Below the pieces are notes generated by a model, which saw only the letters and a program-made list of their open reading frames with translations, had not been told where the DNA came from and ran no database searches. From positions 1,707,511 through 1,771,510 of the forward strand of contig CP129490.1 in NCBI GenBank assembly GCA_030584085.1: a DNA stretch of 64,000 nt. Direction: 5' to 3'. The stretch is from Melioribacteraceae bacterium (lineage in GTDB: Bacteria > Bacteroidota > Ignavibacteria > Ignavibacteriales > Melioribacteraceae). The position numbers were made by a program, and so were the translations under genes. Shown here in pieces: positions 19,906 to 28,803 of the stretch (position 1 is its first letter; the number at the start of each line of letters is the position of its first letter).

Positions 19906-21252
19906 ATGGATTTTCTAAAAAATTTAGCTCTTCCTCAATCTCATGAGCATTTGATATTATTAAAATATTTGCTCGGATTAACTTTCACGTTATTTCTTCC
20001 GTATTTATCTTTATTGATTGGGGCGAGCTTTCTTTCTATTATTCTCAAAAAGAAGAGTACAAAAGAGAACGATGGCAAGTATATACGTTATGCTCGGGAT
20101 TTAATAAATATAGTCACTTTTAATAGAAGTGTTGTGTACGCTTTAGGTATTGTTCCTCTACTAAGTACATTGTTTTGTTACTTACAGCTTTTACAGAATT
20201 CTTCCTCAAGTGTCTTGACTTTGGTTTTATTGTCGTCAGCTTCATTTATAATCGGTATAATTCTGATTTATTCTTACAAGCACAGTTTTAACTTAAAAAC
20301 CATTTTCGAATACGTTCAAACAAAGCAAATAAGTTTTGATGAATCCGACACAAAAGAAACTTTTGAAAGTTACGGTAACGATGCCAGACATAAGTTTGAA
20401 AAAACAGATTTATGGAGTTTGATATTTTTCTCATTAGCTGCTTTCCTCTTTATTGGTGCAATCGCCCAGGCATCTAATTCTGAACTGTGGGGAAGTGATT
20501 ATTCTATTATCGCATCATTATTTTCAGTAAAGAGCTTATCCTATTTAATTTACTTTTTTATCTTATCTGTAGCGGTAACATTAATTGCCGGATTATTTTA
20601 TACATATAAATATAAACAAGATGAACAGGCTGATTCAGAATATGTGAGTTTTGTACGTGAGTATTCGATAAATCTTTCATTAGTTTTGACGATTATTCTG
20701 CCGGTATTTGTTTTATTTACAATGTTCTTTACACCACCGGGTTCTTTAGCTTACTTTGGGTTTATCTCGATTTTGTTAATGCTTATCTCATTGCTACTTA
20801 TTGCTACCTTGTTATATGTCATGATGAAGGATTCTAAAGTAAACTATGTAACAACATTGGTTGTGTTGGTTATATTCGTATTTATTTTCTCTAATGCAAA
20901 AGATCAAATTGCATTTAGCACGGCATCAAAGCAGCACTTAGCCGGATTGGAAGCTGAGTTTATCAAATATGAAGAAGATTTTAAAGCAAGTTTGGGTTTA
21001 TCTACTGTCACGATAAGCGGTGAGGATATTTACAACGGTAAGTGTATTGCATGTCACCAATTTGATAAAGTCTTAGTCGGACCACCGTATAAAGAGATAT
21101 TACCTAAATATGACGGTGATAAAGAAGGACTTGTGCAATTTATACTCAATCCGGTCAAAGTAGATCCCAATTATCCGGCAATGCCAAATCAAGGTCTTAA
21201 ACCAAATGAGGCAAAAGCTGTTGCAGAATATATTCTCGAAACATATAAGTAA
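19906..21252 (+). CDS. Polytopic membrane protein with C-terminal cytochrome c domain
   Basis: About eight transmembrane helices fill residues 15-345, followed by a short cytochrome c domain with CIACH at about 380-384 and a likely Met ligand in YPAMPNQGL. I do not recognise the membrane part, which has no conserved paired histidines that would mark it as a b-type cytochrome. It is the last gene of the ACIII-caa3 operon, 11 bases after ctaB and just before a strong terminator, so it probably belongs to the same electron-transfer chain or its assembly. The fusion of a large membrane region to a C-terminal heme domain is unusual. Confidence 0.75.
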   Translation: MDFLKNLALPQSHEHLILLKYLLGLTFTLFLPYLSLLIGASFLSIILKKKSTKENDGKYIRYARDLINIVTFNRSVVYALGIVPLLSTLFCYLQLLQNSSSSVLTLVLLSSASFIIGIILIYSYKHSFNLKTIFEYVQTKQISFDESDTKETFESYGNDARHKFEKTDLWSLIFFSLAAFLFIGAIAQASNSELWGSDYSIIASLFSVKSLSYLIYFFILSVAVTLIAGLFYTYKYKQDEQADSEYVSFVREYSINLSLVLTIILPVFVLFTMFFTPPGSLAYFGFISILLMLISLLLIATLLYVMMKDSKVNYVTTLVVLVIFVFIFSNAKDQIAFSTASKQHLAGLEAEFIKYEEDFKASLGLSTVTISGEDIYNGKCIACHQFDKVLVGPPYKEILPKYDGDKEGLVQFILNPVKVDPNYPAMPNQGLKPNEAKAVAEYILETYK

Positions 21253-21275
21253 TATTTAATTACAGAATTAGTTTG

Positions 21276-21306
21276 AAAGGGATGTAATTATCACATCCCT
21301 TTTTTA
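21276..21306 (+). terminator. Strong intrinsic terminator ending the respiratory operon
   Basis: AAAGGGATGT (21276-21285) and ACATCCCTTT (21293-21302) form a perfect 10-bp stem around a 7-base loop, and the stem runs into a T-rich tail. It lies 23 bases after the stop of the last operon gene and just before prmC. Confidence 0.9.
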
Positions 21307-21317
21307 TTTTAAACAAT

Positions 21318-22184
21318 ATGAATAATAAAAATCAAATACTGACGGTCCTTAATGCAATTCAACTTTCAACAAGTTATTTGGAAGAAAAAGGAATTGAATC
21401 ACCAAGAATGAACGCTGAACTTTTGCTGGCTCATGTTCTTCAATGTAAAAGACTTGATTTATATTTAGCATTTGATAGACCTTTGCTTGAAGAAGAAATA
21501 GTGCAATTAAGAGAATTTATTGCTAGAAGAGGGAAGTTTGAACCACTTCAATATATTTTGGGTGAAGTTGAGTTCTACAATTTAAATTTTAAAGTTGATA
21601 AGTCAGTGTTAATTCCTCGACCAGAAACTGAGTTATTAGTTGATGAAGCGATTAATCTAATTAACGAATATAACTATACAAACATATTAGATGTAGGAAC
21701 AGGCTCAGGTAATATTCCAGTATCCCTCGCAGCAAATCTGAATGGAGTTACAATTACTTCAATCGATATTTCCAAAGAAGCGATAGATACAGCAGTTAAG
21801 AATGCTGAAAAGAATAATGTTAGAGATAAGATAAATTTCATTATTTCCGATATTGCTGATTATGTTCCGGATCAAAAGTTTGACGTAATCGTTTCAAATC
21901 CACCGTATGTATCTTCACAAGAATATCAAAATCTTCAAAAAGAGATCACCGCTTATGAACCGAGAGAAAGTGTGACTGATAATGATGATGGATTTAAATT
22001 CTATAGAAATATTCTTTCCAATAATGATAGGCTGCTACGATCCAATGGATTTGTAATTTTTGAAATAGGCCAAGGTCAAGAAAGCACCTTGTATAAATTA
22101 TTTGAAGAACATTCTTTTGAACATGTAAAAACGATAAAGGATTTGCAGAATATTGATCGAATAATTTTAGGTAGAATAAAATGA
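21318..22184 (+). CDS. prmC: Peptide chain release factor N(5)-glutamine methyltransferase
   Basis: PrmC methylates the Gln of the GGQ motif of release factors RF1 and RF2, using S-adenosylmethionine. The 288 residues have the N-terminal helical domain, the SAM-binding motif ILDVGTGSGNIPVSLA near residue 125 and the catalytic NPPY motif (SNPPYVSSQEY) near residue 195. Length is typical. It follows the terminator of the respiratory operon and overlaps dtd by four bases, opening a new transcription unit. No prfA is adjacent. Confidence 0.93.
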   Translation: MNNKNQILTVLNAIQLSTSYLEEKGIESPRMNAELLLAHVLQCKRLDLYLAFDRPLLEEEIVQLREFIARRGKFEPLQYILGEVEFYNLNFKVDKSVLIPRPETELLVDEAINLINEYNYTNILDVGTGSGNIPVSLAANLNGVTITSIDISKEAIDTAVKNAEKNNVRDKINFIISDIADYVPDQKFDVIVSNPPYVSSQEYQNLQKEITAYEPRESVTDNDDGFKFYRNILSNNDRLLRSNGFVIFEIGQGQESTLYKLFEEHSFEHVKTIKDLQNIDRIILGRIK

Positions 22185-22630
22185 GAGCATTAGTTCAAAA
22201 GGTAAAAGAAGGTGGCGTTTATATAAGTGAGAATAATTATTCTGCTGAGATAGGAAAAGGATTAGTTATTCTTCTTGGTGTCACTCACGAAGATGGAGAG
22301 AACGAAATTAATTTTGTTGCGGATAAATGTTCAAATCTCAGAATCTTCCCGGATGATGGTGGTAAAATGAATTTATCTGTAAAGGATATTGACGGAGAAA
22401 TTTTAGTCATATCTCAATTTACATTATATGGAGATGCAAGAAAAGGAAACAGACCAAGTTATACAGAGGCAGCAAGTCCGGAATTGGCTGATAAAATTTA
22501 TCAACAATTTATTTCTAGATTGAAATCCAATCTGGGTGATTCTAAAATTAAAACCGGTCAATTCGGGGCGATGATGGAAGTGAAAATTATAAATGATGGT
22601 CCGGTAACAATTATGGTCGAATCTAAATAA
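22181..22630 (+). CDS. dtd: D-aminoacyl-tRNA deacylase
   Basis: Dtd hydrolyses D-amino acids mischarged onto tRNAs. The 149-residue product is full length and contains both family signatures: SQFTLYGDARKGNRPSY (about residues 78-94) and the NDGPVTIMVE segment at the C terminus that holds the GP motif. It overlaps prmC by four bases and abuts the next gene, so all are probably co-translated. Confidence 0.95.
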   Translation: MRALVQKVKEGGVYISENNYSAEIGKGLVILLGVTHEDGENEINFVADKCSNLRIFPDDGGKMNLSVKDIDGEILVISQFTLYGDARKGNRPSYTEAASPELADKIYQQFISRLKSNLGDSKIKTGQFGAMMEVKIINDGPVTIMVESK

Positions 22631-23533
22631 ATGTCAAAAGTATTAATGATATTTGTGGACGGAGTCGGGATAGGCGAGAATGACTCGAATAAAAATATTT
22701 TTTTTACCCGAAGATTTAAATTCATCCATGATATCTTCGGCGAAGTTCCGCATTTACAAAATCAACTTATAGAGAAAGACGGTAAATATATTTTCCCCAC
22801 CGATGCTTGTCTTGGTGTAAGTGATCTACCACAAAGTGGAACAGGTCAAACTTCAATATTTTGTGGAATTAACGCACCAAGTATTCTGGGGAGGCACTTC
22901 GGCCCTTATCCGCATTCAGAACTTATTCCTTTTTTGAAAAAATTAAATATTTTCAAATCTTTTCTTGATCTCAACAAGAAAGTTGTATTTGCAAATGCAT
23001 ATCCAAAAATATTTTTTGATTACATAGATTCCGGTAAAAAGAGATTAAGTGTAACTTCATTGAGTTGTTTGCTTTCGGGTGTTCCGTTAAAAAGTGAAAC
23101 TGACCTTGCAAATGGTAATGCATTAAGTGCTGAAATTGATAATAGTCGCTGGGTTACAAAATTGAATTATGATCTTCGTATAATCACTCCCGAGCTCGCA
23201 GCCGAGAGACTATTTAAATTAGCAGCTGAAAATGATTTTACACTTTTTGAATATTTCTATACGGATCACATTGGACATTTTAGAATTAAGGATGTAGCGG
23301 ATGAAATCCTAAATACATTTGATGAATTTTTATATTTAATATTATCAAATCTTCCGGATGATATAACTTTATTAATTTGTTCTGACCATGGAAATATTGA
23401 GGATATGAGTGTAAAAATGCACACGAGAAACCCGGCTTTAACAATAACTGCCGGTAAACATTCCGATAAACTTGCCCGGCAAATTAAAGATATTACACAA
23501 ATTAAAAACGCAATAATAGGTCTATTTGATTGA
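22631..23533 (+). CDS. Alkaline-phosphatase-superfamily metalloenzyme (phosphomutase-like)
   Basis: A 300-residue protein of the superfamily that includes cofactor-independent phosphoglycerate mutase, phosphopentomutase and alkaline phosphatase. Visible metal and nucleophile motifs are FVDGVGIGEND at the N terminus, SGTGQTSIFCG (about residues 70-80, with the nucleophilic Thr or Ser), and the C-terminal pair SDHGNIEDM and MHTRNPALT. It is shorter than classical mutases, since it lacks the large inserted domain, so the substrate cannot be assigned. It directly abuts dtd and overlaps comEC by four bases. Confidence 0.8.
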   Translation: MSKVLMIFVDGVGIGENDSNKNIFFTRRFKFIHDIFGEVPHLQNQLIEKDGKYIFPTDACLGVSDLPQSGTGQTSIFCGINAPSILGRHFGPYPHSELIPFLKKLNIFKSFLDLNKKVVFANAYPKIFFDYIDSGKKRLSVTSLSCLLSGVPLKSETDLANGNALSAEIDNSRWVTKLNYDLRIITPELAAERLFKLAAENDFTLFEYFYTDHIGHFRIKDVADEILNTFDEFLYLILSNLPDDITLLICSDHGNIEDMSVKMHTRNPALTITAGKHSDKLARQIKDITQIKNAIIGLFD

Positions 23534-25923
23534 GAGATTACCCATTAATAAAATTTACACTTGCTTTTATTATTGGTATTGTTGTTAGCGGTTATATTGA
23601 TTTCCAAATCCTTCATCTGAGTGTTACGCTTCTGATGTTGATTGTTGTTTCAATCCTACTAAACTTCATCAAGTTCAATTATAGAGATGTAGTAATTTCC
23701 TTGTTAATTTTGTTCTTAATTTCACTCAGCGGTATAATTTATTATAAATCACATACAATAGATAAACCAATTTATCCATTCAAAGATCATTTTGTTAAAG
23801 ACGTATTGTTGGACGGACGAGTTGATGAAATTCAGCTACCAAGCGATAAATTGACTTTAACATTGAAAGTTGATCGCATTCTTAAAGGAAATAATAAAAC
23901 TGAAATCGATTTTAACGTTTTGTTGCATTTATATTATGATGAAAAAGAGATAGATCAAATAATATCGAAACTTCAGCCCGGAAATAGAATAGTCATACTC
24001 GGTAGTCTAAGTATTCCTCCAAATGAAAGAAATCCAAATGATTTTAATTACCGTGAATATTTAGCAAATCAAGGAATCACAGCTATACTTAATTCATACT
24101 CTTCATTTGATTTTGTAATTGTTGATTACGAGAGAGAATTTATCAATTCAGCCATCTTTAATGCCCGATACTTTATCGCTAATAAAATTAAAAGCATTTA
24201 TTCTCCTCAGACAGCAGGATTACTTAAGGGTTTATTATTAGCTGATAGAAGTGAAATCAGTTATGATGTAAAAGATGGATTTATAAAATCGGGAGTGATT
24301 CACGTTCTTGCTGTTTCCGGATTACATGTTGGTTTTATTATTCTAATACTTCTATTCTTATTAGGTAGATTCAATATTTATTTGAGAATAGCATTTACGA
24401 TACTCGGATTATTTGCATTTGTGATTATAACGGGATTACCACCCTCCGTAACTCGTGCTTCAATAATGGCTAGTTTAATATTAATTTCATTTCTCCGATC
24501 AAACAAGCAAAGCAATTATAATACACTTGCACTAGCTGCGTTAATAATATTAGTCTTCGATCCCCATCAAGTATTTAATCCCGGTTTCCAACTGTCATTT
24601 TCAGCTGTTTTATCAATTTTTATTTTTCTACCAAACTTAAAAAGATTGATTGAAAGAAGAATTACAACCAATAAATCAATAAGTTTTTTACTATTATTTA
24701 TATCTGTTTCAATTGCCGCGCAAATTGGAACATTACCATTTACAGTTTATTATTTCCAGAAGTTTTCTATCATTTCAATAATTGCTAATCTTTATATAAT
24801 TCCAATAATTGGATTTATTCTTGCTCTAGGAATACTAACATTAGTACTTAGCCTTGTTTCATTCCCATTAAATTCGTTATACATTTTGGTAAACGAAGGA
24901 ATTGTTGAGTCAACCTTTGAAATAATTAGCATAATGTCATCTTTACCTTTTTCATATTTAGAATTTCCTAATTATTCGGTATGGGACGGATTGGTTTATT
25001 TAGTATTGCTAGCTCTTTTTACAAGATACTTTAAAGAATTAGTTTCTTTAAAAACCAAACTTATATTCGTCTTATTAATTGTGTTTAATTTGGCAGTCTG
25101 GAGCAAAGTTGATGATACTAAGATTTTACCGGATGGGAAATTATCTATCTTGGTAGTCGATGTTGGTCAAAGTGAATCTGCAATAGTAAAATTTCCTAGT
25201 AATAAACTCGCTGTAATAAATTTCGGTTCCGCCTCAAGCGAATACAGTACTGGAAGTCAAACTATTGTTCCTTTATTAAAGTTATTAGAATTAGATCAAA
25301 TCGAGTATGGAATTATATCACACTTTAGTAGAAGAAAATATTTAGGTGTCTTGGATGTGATTGAGAATATTAAGCATGATTCATTGTTCATCCCCAAAAT
25401 ATCCGGACATAACAGCGAATTAGAACTATTCAATACTTACCTTAATGAGAGGAATGTGAATTGGGAAATCATCTCAGGTAATAAAATCGATTTTGAAAAT
25501 TCGCGGATATATTTATTCCCACATACAAGTATGGGCACTAACAACAGTATGAATGTTTATAATCTCAGTGCTGGTATTAAAATAGCTTATGGAAATACAA
25601 GTATTCTATTTATGGGGGGAATCGAAAAGAGGGGAGAAGTCATTTTAAATGAGACGTATAATAAGTTCTTAGAATCTGATATATTACATGTCGCAAATTA
25701 TGGAAGTGATGTAAGTACTTCATCGGAATTAATCAATGTTGTTAAACCAAAATATTCGGTAATAAGTGTTGGGCTTGGTAATTATATGAATTATCCATCC
25801 AATTCAGTTATTGATTTATTATCTGCACACGATTCTCAAATTCTTCGAACCGATGAACTGGGTGCAATTCTATTTGTAAGCGACGGTGAAAAAATTGAAC
25901 AGATTGATTGGAGAAAGAATTGA
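23530..25923 (+). CDS. comEC: ComEC/Rec2-family DNA-uptake channel with degenerate beta-lactamase-like domain
   Basis: ComEC forms the inner-membrane channel that takes up transforming DNA. The 797-residue protein has N-terminal helices and a DUF4131-like segment, then the Competence domain (about 220-500, with KGLLLADRSEIS and VSGLHVGFII), then a C-terminal metallo-beta-lactamase-like domain starting VVDVGQSESAIV. The usual HxHxDH metal site reads HFSRRKYLG, the HHGS motif reads NYGS, and the GD motif of the usual LTGD reads GGIE, so the metal ligands are gone. The fold appears preserved. Start is TTG 23530, overlapping the previous gene by four bases. Confidence 0.9.
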   Translation: MRDYPLIKFTLAFIIGIVVSGYIDFQILHLSVTLLMLIVVSILLNFIKFNYRDVVISLLILFLISLSGIIYYKSHTIDKPIYPFKDHFVKDVLLDGRVDEIQLPSDKLTLTLKVDRILKGNNKTEIDFNVLLHLYYDEKEIDQIISKLQPGNRIVILGSLSIPPNERNPNDFNYREYLANQGITAILNSYSSFDFVIVDYEREFINSAIFNARYFIANKIKSIYSPQTAGLLKGLLLADRSEISYDVKDGFIKSGVIHVLAVSGLHVGFIILILLFLLGRFNIYLRIAFTILGLFAFVIITGLPPSVTRASIMASLILISFLRSNKQSNYNTLALAALIILVFDPHQVFNPGFQLSFSAVLSIFIFLPNLKRLIERRITTNKSISFLLLFISVSIAAQIGTLPFTVYYFQKFSIISIIANLYIIPIIGFILALGILTLVLSLVSFPLNSLYILVNEGIVESTFEIISIMSSLPFSYLEFPNYSVWDGLVYLVLLALFTRYFKELVSLKTKLIFVLLIVFNLAVWSKVDDTKILPDGKLSILVVDVGQSESAIVKFPSNKLAVINFGSASSEYSTGSQTIVPLLKLLELDQIEYGIISHFSRRKYLGVLDVIENIKHDSLFIPKISGHNSELELFNTYLNERNVNWEIISGNKIDFENSRIYLFPHTSMGTNNSMNVYNLSAGIKIAYGNTSILFMGGIEKRGEVILNETYNKFLESDILHVANYGSDVSTSSELINVVKPKYSVISVGLGNYMNYPSNSVIDLLSAHDSQILRTDELGAILFVSDGEKIEQIDWRKN

Positions 25924-26960
25924 GTACTGTCCATCATAATTATTCTCTCAAAAAATATAATACATTTGGCATTGAATGCTTTTCGAAACAATTTGCGCGG
26001 TTTAATTCTGAAGAAGAATTAATTGCACTGTTAAACTCGAAAGAAATTGATAAAAGACAGTTATTTATTTTAGGTGGGGGAAGCAATATTCTTTTCATCA
26101 ATGATTATGATGGAGTCATTCTCCATAATAATATTAAGGGAATCAGCGAAGTAAACATTTCTCAAAATGATGTTAAGTTATCAATTGGTTCCGGTGAAGT
26201 ATGGGATGATATCGTTCAATATGCCGTGAAGAAAAATTATTACGGAATCGTAAACCTATCTTTAATTCCGGGTTCGGTTGGAGCCGCTCCAATTCAAAAC
26301 ATTGGTGCATACGGAGTTGAGCTAGAAAATGTTTTACATTCTGTTGAAGGTATATTTATTGATTCGCTGAAACAGAAAGTTTATCTAAATAATGAATGTA
26401 ATTTTGGCTACCGTGAAAGTATTTTTAAGAAAGAATTAAAAGGAAAGTTTATTGTTACAAAAGTTAATCTGATTTTATCCAAACAAAAAAAAATAAATTT
26501 AACATACGGTTCGCTAGATTCTTATTTGAGATCTGCAAATATTGATGAACCGAACATCCAGAATATTAGAGATGCAGTAGTATTTATAAGAACAAGTAAA
26601 CTTCCTGATCCTAAAAAACTAGGAAATGCCGGCAGCTTCTTTAAGAATCCAAAAGTAAACGTTTCTGAACTAGAAGTAATTAAAACAAATTATCCGGATA
26701 TTGTAGCATTTCCATATGATGAAAATGTATATAAAATCTCAGCCGGTTGGATGATTGAAAAATGCGGTTTAAAAGGAAAAAGAGTTGGTGATGTAGGAAC
26801 TCATATAGACCAAGCATTAGTAATTGTGAATTATGGCGGTGCTTCCGGATCAGAAATACTTAAATTTGCAAAAACCATTCAACAAAATGTTTATGATAAG
26901 TTTGGAATAAAATTGGAACCTGAAGTAAATATTATAAATAATAATCGGGATTTATTATGA
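25920..26960 (+). CDS. murB: UDP-N-acetylenolpyruvoylglucosamine reductase
   Basis: MurB reduces UDP-GlcNAc-enolpyruvate to UDP-MurNAc in peptidoglycan synthesis, using FAD and NADPH. Signatures are NTFGIEC, the FAD segment GGGSNILF, GSVGAAPIQNIGAYGVE, the type I YRESIFK motif, GNAGSFFKNP with the proton-donating Ser, and the C-terminal SAGWMIEKCGLKG. TTG 25920 is preferred because GGAG sits 6 bases upstream; another TTG at 25908 would add four residues. It overlaps comEC by four bases and the transporter gene by four bases. Confidence 0.95.
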   Translation: MSTVHHNYSLKKYNTFGIECFSKQFARFNSEEELIALLNSKEIDKRQLFILGGGSNILFINDYDGVILHNNIKGISEVNISQNDVKLSIGSGEVWDDIVQYAVKKNYYGIVNLSLIPGSVGAAPIQNIGAYGVELENVLHSVEGIFIDSLKQKVYLNNECNFGYRESIFKKELKGKFIVTKVNLILSKQKKINLTYGSLDSYLRSANIDEPNIQNIRDAVVFIRTSKLPDPKKLGNAGSFFKNPKVNVSELEVIKTNYPDIVAFPYDENVYKISAGWMIEKCGLKGKRVGDVGTHIDQALVIVNYGGASGSEILKFAKTIQQNVYDKFGIKLEPEVNIINNNRDLL

Positions 26961-28366
26961 CAGAGAATACTGAAGAAACAAAAAATGGAAATTTCTTTAA
27001 AGGAATTATTAAAGAACTAACTCAACCATTTATTGATTTAGCTCATACCTCAAAAGCATTATTCGGACTTAATTTTTCATACGTGATTGAGGGTATGACT
27101 TACTTTGGAATTGTAGGATTGCTTGCAATCTTTTTCAATCAGTATATTGGTCTTGATGATATTGATGCCGGAAGAATGGTTGGTATTCTTACCGCCGGTA
27201 TAACAATTGCTATGTTATTCCTTGGTGCAACAGTTGATTGGATTGGTCTGAGAAAAGCTTTGCTGATAGCACTTTCATTTATGCTTGTAGGTAGATTGTT
27301 GTTAACAATATCACCGGAAATAGGTTTACCCGGATTATGGAATACTTCTCATGTATTTGCAATGCTAGGTATTTTGGGTATAATAATTGGTTATGGAATT
27401 TATCAACCCGCAGCTTATGCCGGTGTTAAAAAATTAACTACACCCAAAACAGCCGCCATGGGCTACGCAATGCTATATGCGCTAATGAATCTTGGTGGAT
27501 TTTTACCGGGTTTGATTTCTCCTCCTATAAGAAAAGCATTTGAAATTACAGGTGTGTTTTGGTTTATGACAATATTTACAGTTGTGGGTATTGGAATAGT
27601 TTACTTTATCATCACGAAAAAAGCCATGAAGAATGCTGTTGACCAAATAAAAGCTGAATCCGGTGTGACGGCAGAGGAAGCCGAAGAGGAAGACGAAATG
27701 GATAAATTAACCTCAAAAGAGAAACTTAAATTCTACATAAAGAATTTCCCGTTGCGTGATATGAGATTTCTATTTTTCATTTTTATTCTTATACCCGTTC
27801 AAACACTTTTTGCACATAATTGGTTAACATTACCGTTATATACAAGCCGTGCGTTCGATGGTTTTGTCCAAGATAATTTTGAGTTCTTCGTAAATCTCAA
27901 TCCAATATTGATTTTCATTTTAGCACCAATGGTAACGGCACTTACTTCAAAGAAAAACACTTATAACATGATGATAATCGGTACTGCAGTTATGGCATTG
28001 CCAACTTTTATTTTAGCATCAGGACCCACCTTTTTCAATCTAATGGCTTACCTCGTTATAATGACAATAGGTGAAGCAATGTGGCAGCCTCGATTTTTGC
28101 AATGGGTCGCTGAAATAGCACCAAAGAACATGACCGGTATTTATATGGGTATAGGGCAATTCCCGTGGTTCTTAACAAAAATTGTTACTAGTTTGTATTC
28201 AGGTTGGTTCTTAATGAATTATATACCCGGTGACGTACCCCAATCAATGATGAACTCTGAAATGATGTGGCTGATTTATGGGTGTATTGCTATTATAACT
28301 CCTATTGGATTATTTTTAGCAACAGGCTGGATGAAAAAAGGCTTTAAAACAAAACACGAAGGATAA
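26957..28366 (+). CDS. MFS transporter, peptide-transporter (POT)-like
   Basis: A 469-residue polytopic membrane protein with about 12 helices in two halves joined by an acidic loop (EEAEEEDEMDKL, about 235). The first helix, YVIEGMTYFGIVGLLAIFF, and the GYGIYQPAAYAGVKKLT segment resemble POT-like members of the major facilitator superfamily, but the POT ExxER motif is not intact. Substrate is unknown. It ends the prmC-to-MFS unit and is followed by a hairpin terminator between convergent genes. Confidence 0.82.
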   Translation: MTENTEETKNGNFFKGIIKELTQPFIDLAHTSKALFGLNFSYVIEGMTYFGIVGLLAIFFNQYIGLDDIDAGRMVGILTAGITIAMLFLGATVDWIGLRKALLIALSFMLVGRLLLTISPEIGLPGLWNTSHVFAMLGILGIIIGYGIYQPAAYAGVKKLTTPKTAAMGYAMLYALMNLGGFLPGLISPPIRKAFEITGVFWFMTIFTVVGIGIVYFIITKKAMKNAVDQIKAESGVTAEEAEEEDEMDKLTSKEKLKFYIKNFPLRDMRFLFFIFILIPVQTLFAHNWLTLPLYTSRAFDGFVQDNFEFFVNLNPILIFILAPMVTALTSKKNTYNMMIIGTAVMALPTFILASGPTFFNLMAYLVIMTIGEAMWQPRFLQWVAEIAPKNMTGIYMGIGQFPWFLTKIVTSLYSGWFLMNYIPGDVPQSMMNSEMMWLIYGCIAIITPIGLFLATGWMKKGFKTKHEG

Positions 28367-28405
28367 GCCTCATTTTAACTAGAAATTTGTAGTGGCTTAA
28401 ATATA

Positions 28406-28436
28406 AAGACAGGTTCAGATAATCCGAACCTGTCTT
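28406..28436. terminator. Shared hairpin terminator between convergent operons
   Basis: AAGACAGGTTC (28406-28416) and GAACCTGTCTT (28426-28436) form a perfect 11-bp stem with a 9-base loop. The symmetric stem lies between the MFS gene (+) and the ybjQ-like pseudogene (-). The T-tail is modest in both directions, best on the minus strand. Confidence 0.75.
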
Positions 28437-28441
28437 AATTA

Positions 28442-28764
28442 TTAATCTTCTAAAACAATAGCCGTTCCATTTGCAGAAACCATTAACATACTTCCGCCTT
28501 GACCAATAGTTTCATAATCTAGATCTACTGAAAGAACTGCATTACCTCCCATACTTCTTGCTTGGTCTATCATTTCACTTATTGCTAAATCTTTTGCTCG
28601 TCGTAATTCTTTTTCATAGGAAGCAGAACGTCCACCAACAATATCACGAATTCCGGTAAAAAATCCTTAAATATATTTGCACCTAGAATTGCTTCACCGG
28701 AGACTAATCCAAGATATTTAGCAATTTTCTTTCCTTCTACAGTATTGGTTGTTGTAACTAACAT
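28442..28764 (-). pseudogene. ybjQ-like (UPF0145, heavy-metal-binding domain) gene with a one-base frameshift
   Basis: Read from 28764 downward, the frame begins [20 protein letters not shown] and continues GANIFKDF, which is typical of the YbjQ/UPF0145 family. At a run of six T (sense) it shifts out of frame and stops after 59 codons. One extra T restores the family sequence, with [36 protein letters not shown] and the terminal GTAIVLED followed by a stop. The restored length would be 107 residues, normal for the family. The break is either a real mutation or an assembly error in a homopolymer. It lies 39 bases after the MoxR-like gene, as third gene of that operon. Confidence 0.85.
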
Positions 28765-28803
28765 TTTATCTCCAAATTAATTTTGTTGAAGTGCTATTAA
28801 AAA

